A DNA stretch of 64,000 bases from Sarcomyxa edulis (taxonomy: Eukaryota; Basidiomycota; Agaricomycetes; Agaricales; Mycenaceae), in contig QUOL01000002.1 in the NCBI GenBank assembly GCA_009761415.1, positions 2,356,001-2,420,000 of the forward strand, given 5' to 3'. Positions 23,635-33,769 of the stretch are shown in pieces. The notes beneath the pieces are model-generated. The model saw nothing but the letters and a program-made list of their open reading frames with translations. It did not search any database and was not told the origin of the DNA. Numbering within the stretch: position 1 is the first letter of the stretch; each line of letters starts with the position of its first letter. The position numbers and the translations under genes were made by a program.

Positions 23635-26600
23635 ATGACTTCAAATTCTCTCGGCGTTCCCTCTCTTGTCAACGCAGACTTAACGCCTCTCTATCAACCT
23701 CGGAACCCACAAGAATCGGCCACATTTCGGTTTCTGGCCACTGTCAACAGGATTCACCATCTGTCTCTCACATCTTATCATGACCTCTGGATATGGTCCA
23801 CATCCCATATCGACGATTTTTGGGGGGCCGTGTGGGACGAGACAGGTATCATCGGTCACAAGGGGACTCACGTCGTCGATAACTCCGCGTTGCCTCCAGA
23901 AAACCCACCATGGTTTCCCGAAGCAAGTCTCAACTGGGCTGAAAACATGCTACAATGCCGTTCCTCCAAGAAAGTTGCACTCATTCAAGCCAGTGGGTTC
24001 ACTAACTCTTGCTTCAATCTAGTCAGATGGTTTTAACTATGAATTCCTCCGCCCAGCCGAGCCTACCCCAGATATTTTGGATCCACCTTTGGTCCAGTGT
24101 ACCTATTCCGAACTTTACCTTCTAGTCGCAGATCTGGTGTCTGCCTTACTCGTACATGACCTGAAACCCGGAGATCGAGTCGCTTCCTATTCTTCAAATT
24201 GCATTGTACGTTCTTACAAAATACATCATGTCATGTCTCTTCGCTCCAGGCAGTCAGAATATGGCACCATATTTTTGCATGCAAATCTGCTGATCCGGCA
24301 TGTAAGATGAATCATAACGTTGATATGGTCTTCAATCATCTAGGAGAACGTTGCTGCCTGTCTCGCTGCCACTGCTATTGGTCAGTATCATTCACTATGC
24401 TACCTTGTCACCTTCGGCTAGGCTAACGACACATTTAATAGGATGTATCTGGGTATCTGCTGCCGCAGACTTTGGTCCCGAGGGTGTGCTCGAACGGTGA
24501 GTACTCTGGCTTCGACATGAGACCACCACAAGATCAACCTACTCTGGTCCATCTAGTTTCGAGCAAGTGCAACCCAAGGTTATTTTTGCAGTTGATGCAG
24601 TCGTGTGCGTACTCTCGCAAGTCTCGCGAAACATACAGTCTCGACGCTTACCTTGCGTATAACCCCAGGTACAACGCAAAAGTCCATCCACATCTACCTA
24701 AATTATCATCTCTCTTGTCGGGTCTCTCCCAGAGATGTGATATTCAACCTCAGGTTATCATCATCCACTCCATTCCCCATCCCGAAGATCGTACAACATG
24801 GGCGACCGATTGGGTCAGCTGGGATGCTTTTGTCAACGAAGGCAAGGCGAGTAAACTGGGACGTACGCCTGAAGGCGAGATCGAGTGGAAGAGGCAAGGC
24901 TTCGACTGGCCCCTCTGGATTCTCTTCAGTTCTGGCACAACCGGTATGTTATCACATTGCATCACTTAAACCATCACACATATGGACTCACTTGATCTCA
25001 ACGACCCAAGGGCGACCAAAGTATGTTGCTCGAAGATCATTTCTCGTGCCGTTTAAAAATAGGTCTTTAATACCCCGCTTTCCACCACCAGGCCTATCGT
25101 CCACCGCGCGGGTGGCATGCTTCTGCAGGCGAAGAAAGAATTTGTGATTTGCGGTGATCTTGAACCAGATGATGTTTTCTTTTATTATACCACAACGTCC
25201 GTTCGGCGGTACTGTTTTCTTCTCCGCGTCTCGAAGCTCATACTTATTTTTTTAGAGGATGGATGATGTGGAATTTTCTTGTAAGCGGCTTGAGCGTCGG
25301 AGGGACGCTTGTTCTGTACGACGGAAGCCCTTTGAAAGACCCTGCCTATTTGTGGACTCTCGTGGATCGGCTCGGGATCACTATTTTCGGAACGAGCGCC
25401 AAGTATCTGGATCAACTTTCGGTATGTTGAGTTCTTTCTTTGTCGAGGAGGAAATCTAACCATATCCCCATAGAAAGGGTACAAGCCTCGCGAACACCAT
25501 AGTCTGTCGACACTGAAACATATATACTCCACTGGATCCCCATTGTCGCCCCCTCTTTTCGACTATGTTTACCAAGACATACATCCCAACGTGCTATTAG
25601 CGTCGATTACAGGCTCGTTGCCAGACCCTTCACTCATCTAGACCCACACTGACCTCGATGTGACCAGGTGGGACCGACATCTGCAGCCTCTTCGCTGGGA
25701 TGTGCACTGCCCTACCAGTATACCGAGGCGAGATCCAATGCCGCATGCTAGGCATGGCCATCGAGAGTTTTACACCAACTGGAACGTTGAACAAAGCGGA
25801 CGAGGCTGGAGAGTTGGTGTGTCTCAAACCCTTCCCATGCATGCCTGTAGGGTTTTGGCCTCTACCTGGATATGGGAACGAGGATGCTGTGGAATCAGCG
25901 AAGGCTAGATACCAGCAGGCGTATTTCTCAGAGTTCAAGGATGTTTGGTGTGAGTGTTCTCCCTTTCCCCCCCCCTTCCTCTTCCACGCGTAGGTGATTT
26001 GTGAGGGGTCTGATTTATCATGTGCTACAGACCATGGAGATCATGTGGTTATAACACGTTCAAGGGCTGGGAATGGAGGGGGGCTGTTAATGTTGGGTCG
26101 CTCGGACGGTGTCTTGTGAGTAACTTCCGTTTCGGCATGTTGTTTGCTGAGCTGAACATCTGTTCAAACTTCTTCCGTTGGATGTTCAATAGAAACCCGG
26201 GAGGCATTCGTTTCGGATCATCAGAATTGTACGATGTCATTGATAGCTGTTTCTCCGGTTCCCCAGAGTTGAGTGCGGAGTACACGATCGTCGATTGTTT
26301 GGCTGTAGGGCAGGTCATCGATGGGGGGTCAGATGAGCGGGTCATCCTCTTCGTGAAGCTTCCGGACGGGCAGAAGCTGTCTGCGGACTTAGAGAAGAAG
26401 ATCGTTGCGCAAGTACGCTCCAGAAGGAGTCCAAGACATGTCCCAGCCCGGGTAAAGTCCACTTTCATTCGAATCACAAGCCGCGGAGCTTTGTACTGAT
26501 ACTTACCTTTCTCTTGCTCGTGAAGATAATTCAAGTAGACGATATTCCTTATACGCTGAACGGCAAACGGGTTGAAGTACCGGTGAGAAAGGTCAGTGTA

Positions 26601-26778
26601 TCATTAGTTCACTCGAAACGCATGTTTCCCCCGATTCACCGAGATGATGCTCAAATCACCACAGATCATCAACGGTGCACCGGTCTCAAGTGTCAACCCT
26701 GCGACTCTTCGCAATCCCGAGTGTCTAACGGCTTTTGCAGAGATTGGGAAAGACTTGCGCCGTGAAGTTGGACAATGA
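23635..26778 (+). CDS. AACS: Acetoacetyl-CoA synthetase
   Basis: Cytosolic adenylate-forming ligase that activates acetoacetate to acetoacetyl-CoA. Fifteen exons: 23635-23992, 24027-24205, 24344-24380, 24442-24496, 24557-24604, 24669-24943, 25011-25020, 25092-25196, 25256-25421, 25474-25612, 25668-25949, 26031-26115, 26193-26451, 26526-26591, 26665-26778 (725 aa). Family marks: the N-terminal [38 protein letters not shown] loop SSGTTGRPKPIVH (about residues 312-325), [28 protein letters not shown], and the hinge/C-terminal [14 protein letters not shown] 10-nt exon encodes the GRPK part of the ATP loop. Intron 10 (25613-25667) must start with GC to keep SITGGTD. The last motif [16 protein letters not shown] supplies the C-domain lysine region. 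Complete and apparently functional. Confidence 0.94.
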
Positions 26779-27203
26779 GGCCGGTGAAGTCCTGAGAAAG
26801 AAGGAGGAAATGGACTTTGTAAATAGGCGGAAGCAGAATATATCTGGCCACGGACGCTTTTCGCACTGCTTTTTGATGGAATTCGAACCCTGTAGCTGAA
26901 GAACTGCACTCACCGTCAACTGCCCGAAGCAGTACTCTACTTATATTCTCTTTTTGATACCAGGAACGACCACGACGTTAACTGCGGGCCATCTGCCTCG
27001 AGGCGTTTGACTTTTACTTTATGGAGATACACCCTTAAATTTTTAGGGCGTGTTCACAACGTTCAAATCGTCGACTTTTTGATCTTCCCTCCTTCTCACT
27101 GGTCCCGCCTCGCCTATCTGGACTCCGAGAACGCAGCATAGCGGACGTACACCTCACGAAATTCATGTTTACCTCGTGTCTTTCATTGTGTTGATGCTTT
27201 ATC
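26779..27203. promoter_or_regulatory. Intergenic region before the MARVEL-like cluster
   Basis: Holds the end of the acetoacetyl-CoA synthetase transcript and the promoter of the first MARVEL-like gene. Pyrimidine-rich stretches occur at 27070-27100. No coding signal seen. Confidence 0.45.
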
Positions 27204-28328
27204 ATGAGATCCTCTAACCGTACTCGCCACCACCACCACCACCACCCGTCTCGTCAAGGCTTATTATCTGCTGTAACTACTATCACTTCTCGAAGGCCTC
27301 GTATGCCGAGTATGTTCAATACTATCCGAGTATGCATCTACGGTGAGTCAGGACGCGTTCTTACAATGATATCTCATTGTACTGATTGTGTTTGTAGTCG
27401 CCGTTTTGTCTTTTACAATCGTTTGTCTGGCTATGGCTGGGCAGTTTCAGCATGTATTAGCTGCATCTGACCTCAGTGAGTGAATTACTTGGTCTCGGAT
27501 GAATGTGAATTTACATATCCTTCTCAGCTCGCTTTGTACCATTCGCCATCTTTGTATGCTCGGCGAGCCTGTTCATTGTTGTCACTCTGTACGTATTTAG
27601 TCTCATTGTCTTAGAAGAACCGGACTTGACGAGGGGCACTGTTATCACAGCTTGGGATGCAGTTTTATCTTGAAGGAGAGGAATCCAATATCTACTAGGA
27701 TCGAGTTAGCATGTCTGGGGCTTGCGGGAACATTTTGGCTTGGTGAGTACGTTTTGGAGTCGTATCTTCTCTCTCGTTCTTACCTAAAATCAAGTCCTCG
27801 GTGCATACCTGACCACATCTGAATCCCAATCTGCGGAGGTGGAATGCTTCTCCTCAGAAACCGATACCACACCTTTAGACCAGTCCCTTGCAAGCTGTGA
27901 GCTGTAACTGTTTTACATCTCTAATCAGAGCGTATCTAACTCTCGAAATAGTCCACACAGACCAATATCGCGCCATGTTTCGTGTTCTCATGGCTTTTTC
28001 ATTGGTCAACGCCGCCTTGCGTACGTACTCCCCAACAATATTCTCGCTCGTGACTAACAGCCTTATCTCTCCAGTCCTAATATCGTTTGCCGTCCTGTTG
28101 GTACTTGCACTACGACGACACTACACTGGAGATGAACATATGTGGTACGGACCAGTGACGTCCTGTGCTTGGTTCAAGAGCTATCGATCTCCAGGACTAC
28201 CCGGCCCAGGAAAGGAGATTTCTGGGTATAGAGAAAAGCCCCAACCACGTCGTCCTTCAAGACATTCGACGAACCCAAGGAGCCCTCCTCGCGCTGCTCC
28301 AGGTCCGATACGAGGTCGTACACGATGA
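27204..28328 (+). CDS. MARVEL-like four-transmembrane protein (copy 1)
   Basis: Seven exons: 27204-27342, 27398-27475, 27528-27588, 27651-27742, 27795-27896, 27952-28020, 28075-28328 (264 aa). Four hydrophobic segments are seen: about residues 47-65, 73-93, 108-124 and 170-195, with a Cys/acidic luminal loop between TM3 and TM4 (about 130-158), the MARVEL layout used in membrane apposition and eisosome-type proteins. The N-terminus has six consecutive histidines encoded by CAC repeats. The tail is basic and proline-rich. Splice phases agree with copy 2. The last exon has a second open frame running to 28440, so the true C-terminus could differ if an extra intron exists. The function is unknown. 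Confidence 0.72.
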
Positions 28329-28683
28329 AACTCCAAATCACACGATATATTGTGTAGTACTAGAGGTGCCGCCCGATCCAGGCGGTGGGCGAGGAGAGGA
28401 GACTATTTTATGTAGGATTTATCTATACGTCTGTTCATGATCACGACCATAAATACAACGAAATCAAACAAAGAAAATGCCAATTGGCAATTGTCTCCGC
28501 GGAATCAAATTATAACACGCGTCTAATAATAGACCTAGACCTAGGGGCAAACCCCGAAATGAACCTTCAACATCTATTCGATTTCTTCCACAGCTCTCAG
28601 CTACGCCCTCTCTCCGCACCTTCCAGCCTACTGGCGAAGCATTCAAACTCGAGCCCAGAGACTAAGAGCCCATTAGCATTAGC
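28329..28683. other. Spacer between MARVEL-like copies 1 and 2
   Basis: Contains the continuation of an alternative open frame of the copy-1 last exon (to 28440) and the promoter of copy 2. Nothing else recognised. Confidence 0.4.
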
Positions 28684-29795
28684 ATGACTGTACGCTTTGG
28701 AAACTGGAGGATATTTGGACATAGTGAGCGGATCATGTTTTGACTCAATTCATGCAGTGATATTTATTGTTCCCGTACCCGTTTGTTAATCAGTTTCTGT
28801 ACTACTACTATCGGGGGCAGTCTTGGGCCTCGCAGCTCATTTCGCAGCCATATTCCTCCCCAATCTCCATCGTGCGTTTTCGATTGACCCCACACGCGCG
28901 TTACATGGCTGAATGAACCTGGGGTAAATTATAGATGATTTCTCCATCTTTGCCTTGATCGTTCCATGTCTCACGATATTTGTTCTCCTACTAAGGTACG
29001 TACGTGTATCCTGGTCGTACTTAGTTTTGCGCGTATTGACGAGGCTGGTTTAGTATTCAATGGGCACAGCCCCGGTCTGAAGCGATATGTCTATTTTTCC
29101 TCGGGGTTTTGTGGTTGGGTACGCTTCGATGCTTGAATTTGGGCGAGAAATTGTTTGTTGATGTCTGCGGTCAGCCCTTGCGGCCTGGTCTGCGTGAGTA
29201 CTCCATCTTTTCTGGAGAGCAAGAGTATCAACGTTAACATGGTATAGTGATATTATCGGCAATGTTCAATGCGATTCATTAGGCGGTATAACAACTCCAA
29301 CGAAGACAGGAAGCAGTGAGAAGCACTTTCGTAGGCGAGTTGTCAATTAATTTCAATTTTGTTTAGCGAGTCTGCAATCGTATTGCTACGAGATGAAAGT
29401 TATCGAGGCATTCTCTTGGATGATTTTCGTTTTATGTGAGTCTTTCAGTACTATCGAACGGTCGCTTCGTATTCTTACTATTATGCTGCCTAGTCGCATC
29501 GTTTTTCGTCATTCTACTCACTCTAGTCACCCAAGCGCAGCGATGGGGTCGCCCACACATATGGGAAGAGCCCATCCGAGAACTAGGATGGTTCGGTGAG
29601 CTGCCTGGGTATTACAATACGCACCAAGGAGGTATCCAGTACCCCGTGCAGTACCCCGGGTATTACCCAGGTCAAGGCTACAACGGATATCCCATGATGC
29701 CTGCACAGTACCAACAAGGAAGCTCTATTGTCATTCAGCCGAGTGCGAATGGTGGGCCTGCTACGGTTACTCATGTTCCTATGGGGGCTGTATGA
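28684..29795 (+). CDS. MARVEL-like four-transmembrane protein (copy 2)
   Basis: Eight exons: 28684-28723, 28794-28871, 28935-28995, 29054-29118, 29175-29193, 29248-29315, 29367-29435, 29494-29795 (233 aa). Hydrophobic segments correspond to those of copy 1: ISVLLLSGAVLGLAAHF, IFALIVPCLTIFVLLL, ICLFFLGVLWLALAAW, and FSWMIFVLFASFFVILL. A 19-nt exon encodes ALAAWSA at the end of TM3; without it a stop codon appears. The luminal loop contains NVQCDSLGG. The C-terminal tail is Tyr/Gly/Pro/Gln-rich with a GYYPGQGYNGYPMM-type repeat, a feature of proteins that form weak multivalent contacts. The role is unknown; fungal MARVEL proteins often act at the plasma membrane cortex. Confidence 0.75.
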
Positions 29796-29924
29796 TTCCG
29801 GCGGCGGAGGCGGAAAAAAGCACGAAGCGCACATGATGGATGCAGGGACTGGATCTCATGCAATGGAACGGAGCACATTTCATATTACCTACCTACGGGT
29901 TCAGTTACGATATCGATAGAGTTG

Positions 29925-30823
29925 ATGAGCACAGTGTACACAGTATACATGACCCTTTACGTTCATGACCGCATGTTCGAGGCGTGTTCGCCTCGTGGAG
30001 TTCTCATGGTGAGTTTACTCTATCACAGTTATCTTGCGAGTCCAGTTCTGCCTATTCTCTACCCATTTCGTTATGCCTCTTTTCAGAGACCATCCTATAC
30101 GTTCGGCCGTGGCAGGTGTGTTATCTAGCTTTCGGAAATAATCAATGAGCTAACGGATAGAGATACAACAGTGGCTGTCGCCCTCTCCATGGGCCATTTC
30201 ATCACTAAGTTGATGTCTAGCTTGCGTATGTAGAGTGTGCGTCGACGAGCACGCACGACAAAGGCTCACAGATCATCCAGAGGCGTTTCATTTGACACAG
30301 ACGTCCGTCGCCATTCTGGCGATATCATCTCTGATGTTTCTGTAAGTCATCTCCGTTGTCAAAACATACAGTGGCTTGATAAGGGGTGAAAAAGGGTCAC
30401 CATGCATCACAGACGAGAGGGACAATTGCTAACGCAAACGCAAGAGGAAGCTGTCCTCATCTGTGGATTTGGTCTATTTTGGGTCGGTGAGTGATTCACC
30501 TCTTGCGATCCTGTGATGAACAACTCACCCAGATTTGTTATCATCGAAGCACTACTACTTGCATGGCGCGCTTTAATGCATCGCAGTGCAGATCCAAGTG
30601 GACTCGGAACTGGTGAGATTACTACGAGTCTTGGTGCTGCCACGCACTCAGCAGGTAGTCAACGGGAAGCCAGATTCACAGATGGAATTCGACCGTACCC
30701 GTGCACGAGTGATGATCTGTATTGCGTCGTAGAGGAGTGGACTTTTTTCTAGGTGCCCTGACGGCCCAGCTGATCGCTCGCAAGAAGTCGAGCGGTTCCT
30801 TCTCCCCCTTCGAAAAGACATAG
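29925..30823 (+). pseudogene. Third MARVEL-like copy, apparently frameshifted
   Basis: Exons 29925-30115, 30161-30225, 30272-30341, 30413-30486 and 30550 onward keep frame and resemble the TM1-TM3 part of copies 1 and 2 (for example TTVAVALSMGHFITKLM, TSVAILAISSLMFLL, AVLICGFGLFWVALLLAWRA). The frame then meets a TAG at 30750-30752, right after a run of six T at 30743-30748. In the next frame, a plausible TM4 end and basic tail (FFLGALTAQLIARKKSSG) follow, ending at 30821-30823. So either the T-run has lost one base, or an unseen splice event joins them. The start codon is uncertain (29925, 29973 or 30007 are in frame). The copy ends 127 bp before the transposon nest. Confidence 0.5.
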
Positions 30824-30960
30824 AATGGTCCTGGATGGAGTCGTCCTCGCGATATACCGCGAAGTATTTTATTTGGATTTGGGCTACTATGAGTCGCAGT
30901 AATTGGAGAACTCAAAGTCTGAGTAGATCGCCGTAAGTCCACGTACATACAGGGCTTTTA

Positions 30961-32266
30961 CATCAGCAAAAAGCCGGCCAAATCATATCCGGCCGCATTC
31001 GATTACTTAGATTAGAATATTCTGGCGGGTCACGGCCGGCGCGGAATCGGGTTATAATCCGTTCAGAATCACTGAAATCGATGATAGATATTCTGATGCT
31101 GTTGTGAGAAGATCACACAGATTCTGGATATCATACTCACTTTGTAATGTGTTCGCGATGATATTGCCCAGACCTACGCCTGGGACTGTGTCCTGACACT
31201 TTCCCATAGCTTCCAAAGCATGGAAAAATCAGGAAAAAACTCCAGATATAGCTGAGGGTGCTCTCGCGCATCCCCGATGGTAGACAATGCTACAATTCTG
31301 AGATCTGAGGATGGATGAACCTGTCCTGGCCTGAACGCAGGTGGCCGGGGGAGGCCGGTGGCTGCGATTGTTTGGGTCTCGTTTGGCTGATGTTGAACTT
31401 GCATTCCGGCAGCTTCCGTGTACTCGCGACTTGTCTTTTTACCCTCACCAAGGCCCCTCCTCCTCCCTCCTCCTGCTGCGGCAAACGAGAGGGGCAAGTC
31501 ATTGACAGAATCTGTGCACGGTTCTGTCAATGACTTGCTCCTCTCGTCTCCTACCAGCAAGCTGCACTCTCAGTGCACTCCCAGCCAGGTCGTCGCGGCA
31601 CAACTTCGTTGGAACTGACAAATTCAAGGCCTTGGTATCGCCACCAACCGTCAAGCCCCATCAAGACGGAGGAATCTCAGTACTAGGCCTCAAGTACGTT
31701 GTATCAGCTTCTCATTCACAGGTATCAGCGCCAATTGACACGCTCTGCATACATCGCAGATAAACACCCAAGATATCCTCAATCGAGTGGTTCGTTCATC
31801 GATCCTTCCTCCCCTCCGCCTTCCCCTACTTCCCCTACTTTCCTGAGAGACAGACCCTCTCCCTTTCTGTCTCAACCGGTCTACGCTGGTTCTGTATGCG
31901 GGTTCGAAGGTACATCAGCCGGATGTCAGGTGTCGGGAGTTGGGCAGCCAGGATTATAGTTTTTTTTAGTCCTATCACTTGTATCTAGTACTCCTCAATG
32001 CAAGTTGTTATCTCCCCAATCCATTGGCTATCACTTCAGTGTTGTAAAGTAAATCTAGAAGAGCCAGTCGCTACATAAGCTATGTACATTCGGATTGTAT
32101 CTTGATATATAAACATCGCAACCGGATTGTGATCAGATTATAATCGGGTTATAATAAGTGCTATAGCGAAGTATTCGTACTCATTCGATCACACGGGTTT
32201 TGAAGATTGTGAACCGATTATATTTCGTCATAATCTAGTCGTGATTTTCCAGCCTTTTTGCTGATG
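30961..32266. mobile_element. Non-autonomous TIR element (element B) nested in element A
   Basis: Starts CATCAGCAAAAAG and ends CTTTTTGCTGATG, a 13-bp perfect terminal inverted repeat, followed by weaker inverted similarity (AAATCA at about position 20). It is flanked by TA on both sides (30959-30960 and 32267-32268); removing it and one TA rebuilds the element A repeat perfectly. Length 1306 bp. Ends carry GGCC-rich blocks on the left and a direct repeat ATCGGGTTATAAT at 31046-31058 and 32143-32155. No transposase is encoded. A strong hairpin sits inside (31485-31547). Confidence 0.85.
31485..31547. repeat. Near-perfect inverted repeat (hairpin) inside element B
   Basis: Two 26-nt arms (31485-31510 and 31522-31547) pair with a single mismatch around an 11-nt loop. 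Could fold as an RNA or cruciform hairpin. Confidence 0.85.
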
Positions 32267-32268
32267 TA

Positions 32269-32350
32269 GAAATTCATGTCCCACGTGTAAAAACGACGCG
32301 AAATAATCAAATAAATCAAGAAAATTCAGAAAATTCAAAGAAATAGAGAA
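32269..32350. repeat. Left terminal inverted repeat of element A (inner 82 bp)
   Basis: Together with 30950-30960 forms the 93-bp left repeat. Identical to the inverse of 33520-33612. Confidence 0.9.
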
Positions 32351-33519
32351 AAATGGATTGCACGTAGTTTAGAGGGTTGGGCTGCACTAGAGATATGGTA
32401 TATACATGCTGGATAATGGAGGACATGTATAGCACAAGAGTCATTGGCCGTAGCCCCTGTTGAATGTCCTTGTCCACCTTGGACCGCCAAACCGCGTCAT
32501 CTCATTCTACCGTCTGCTACACTGTCCGTACAACCACTGGAGGCCTTCCGTGCGTCAAAAGGATCTCGGGGATGGAGCTGAAGATTGCAGCTAGCCAAGG
32601 CAACCCATCGCAACACAGAAGCGGGTGCTACTAGGTCCGAGACAACACCGAAAACCGACACCGGTACAATATCCCAAGAATCCTTACTAGGTGTGGACTG
32701 CATGGAGTCCGAAGGCTTGGTAATGCCGTATTCCAACAAGATTCAGGTCTGAGGTGAGTGGATGTAAAATCGACAACGCGTCCCCGGACCTCGTTGCGAC
32801 TTCCCATGACCTTCTACCTCCAGTCTAGGGGAAAAACCTTTCAAAGCCCTGATTTACTGCGACAATAATCCTCAAAGGCAACAGTCTCGAGTGTCGATGA
32901 CAGGTCATGGCTGGAATGGAGACTAGAAGTAGAGTGATGTTCGGAGGGTAGATGTCGTCGGTTCGATTGCATAGTATGGTCTGTCTTCCTCTCTGTATCA
33001 TTCAGGACGTATACACGATGTGTATCTAGCCCTCAGTGCAATAGCCAGACAATTCAATAACACGTCCCCGCAATGTAACATCAACCGGCGACGCCAGGTG
33101 TCTTCAAGTTGCCACTTGGCCATAACCTCCTGTTGTACCGCATCCCTTCCGCCCTGTCAAGAGCTATTTGAGCCCTATGTACTGTACTGCGAGCCCCGCC
33201 GGCGACTTTTTTGGGTAGCACTTTGGTGACGGCGCGACACCAGGTACTGTTCACTCGAAACCCACCCACAGTAACGCTGCGAGGTCGTATCGATGCATGA
33301 GATATTGCGTGTATTGGGTTCGAGGGTCTTAGAGTTGACTCGGAGAGGTGTAAAGGACAGATTGTGGCATATAGTCGTGGATCTAGGGTGAAAGTTGGGC
33401 AGACACCGTGAGTTGTTCTGACTGCTACCGCATGTTCCTCTGGGAGTCCTCCGTCATCCAGCATGTACATAGTGTGTTCCTACTGCAGCCTACCACTTTA
33501 AACTACGTGCAATCCATAC

Positions 33520-33612
33520 TTCTCTATTTCTTTGAATTTTCTGAATTTTCTTGATTTATTTGATTATTTCGCGTCGTTTTTACACGTGGGACATGAATTT
33601 CTAAAAGCCCTG
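33520..33612. repeat. Right terminal inverted repeat of element A
   Basis: 93 bp, the uninterrupted partner of the left repeat. A/T-rich inner part with two AAATTC-type boxes; outer end CTAAAAGCCCTG. Confidence 0.9.
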
Positions 33613-33769
33613 TACTTAGAGACAGCTGTGTGGCACATCCGAGCGACGTCCTCCAAAATAAACAGATCAGCCAGACTGAGACTGGCCTTGCAAGCTCCGC
33701 ACTTTTCTACAGGCAACTTCTAGACCTCGCGTCCACCTCTCTACTGCCAACTTACTTTAAACCGAGGAG

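Larger units (their letters stand above)
30950..33612. mobile_element. Non-autonomous TIR DNA transposon (element A), interrupted
   Basis: Begins CAGGGCTTTTAG and ends with its inverse, CTAAAAGCCCTG, with TA on both sides (30948-30949 and 33613-33614). The terminal inverted repeats are identical over 93 bp once the inserted element B is removed, then continue with scattered mismatches to about 190 bp. Original length would be about 1355 bp. The interior (about 32460-33420) has no transposase-like open frame, so it would depend on a transposase encoded elsewhere. TA duplication points to the Tc1/mariner-type or a related superfamily, not to hAT. The right end lies 157 bp upstream of an F-box-like gene. 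Confidence 0.85.

Noticed and set aside
27234..27248. Six-histidine tract that could suggest vector tag contamination
   Set aside because: It is encoded by a pure CAC repeat inside an otherwise native, intron-containing gene; the surrounding DNA is fungal, so natural repeat expansion is the simpler explanation.
28165..28440. Alternative frame at the end of MARVEL copy 1 as a separate gene
   Set aside because: It lacks an ATG context and overlaps the last exon; kept only as a possible alternative C-terminus.
30950..33612. hAT origin for element A, because its ends begin CAGGG
   Set aside because: hAT elements leave 8-bp duplications; here only TA is duplicated at both elements.
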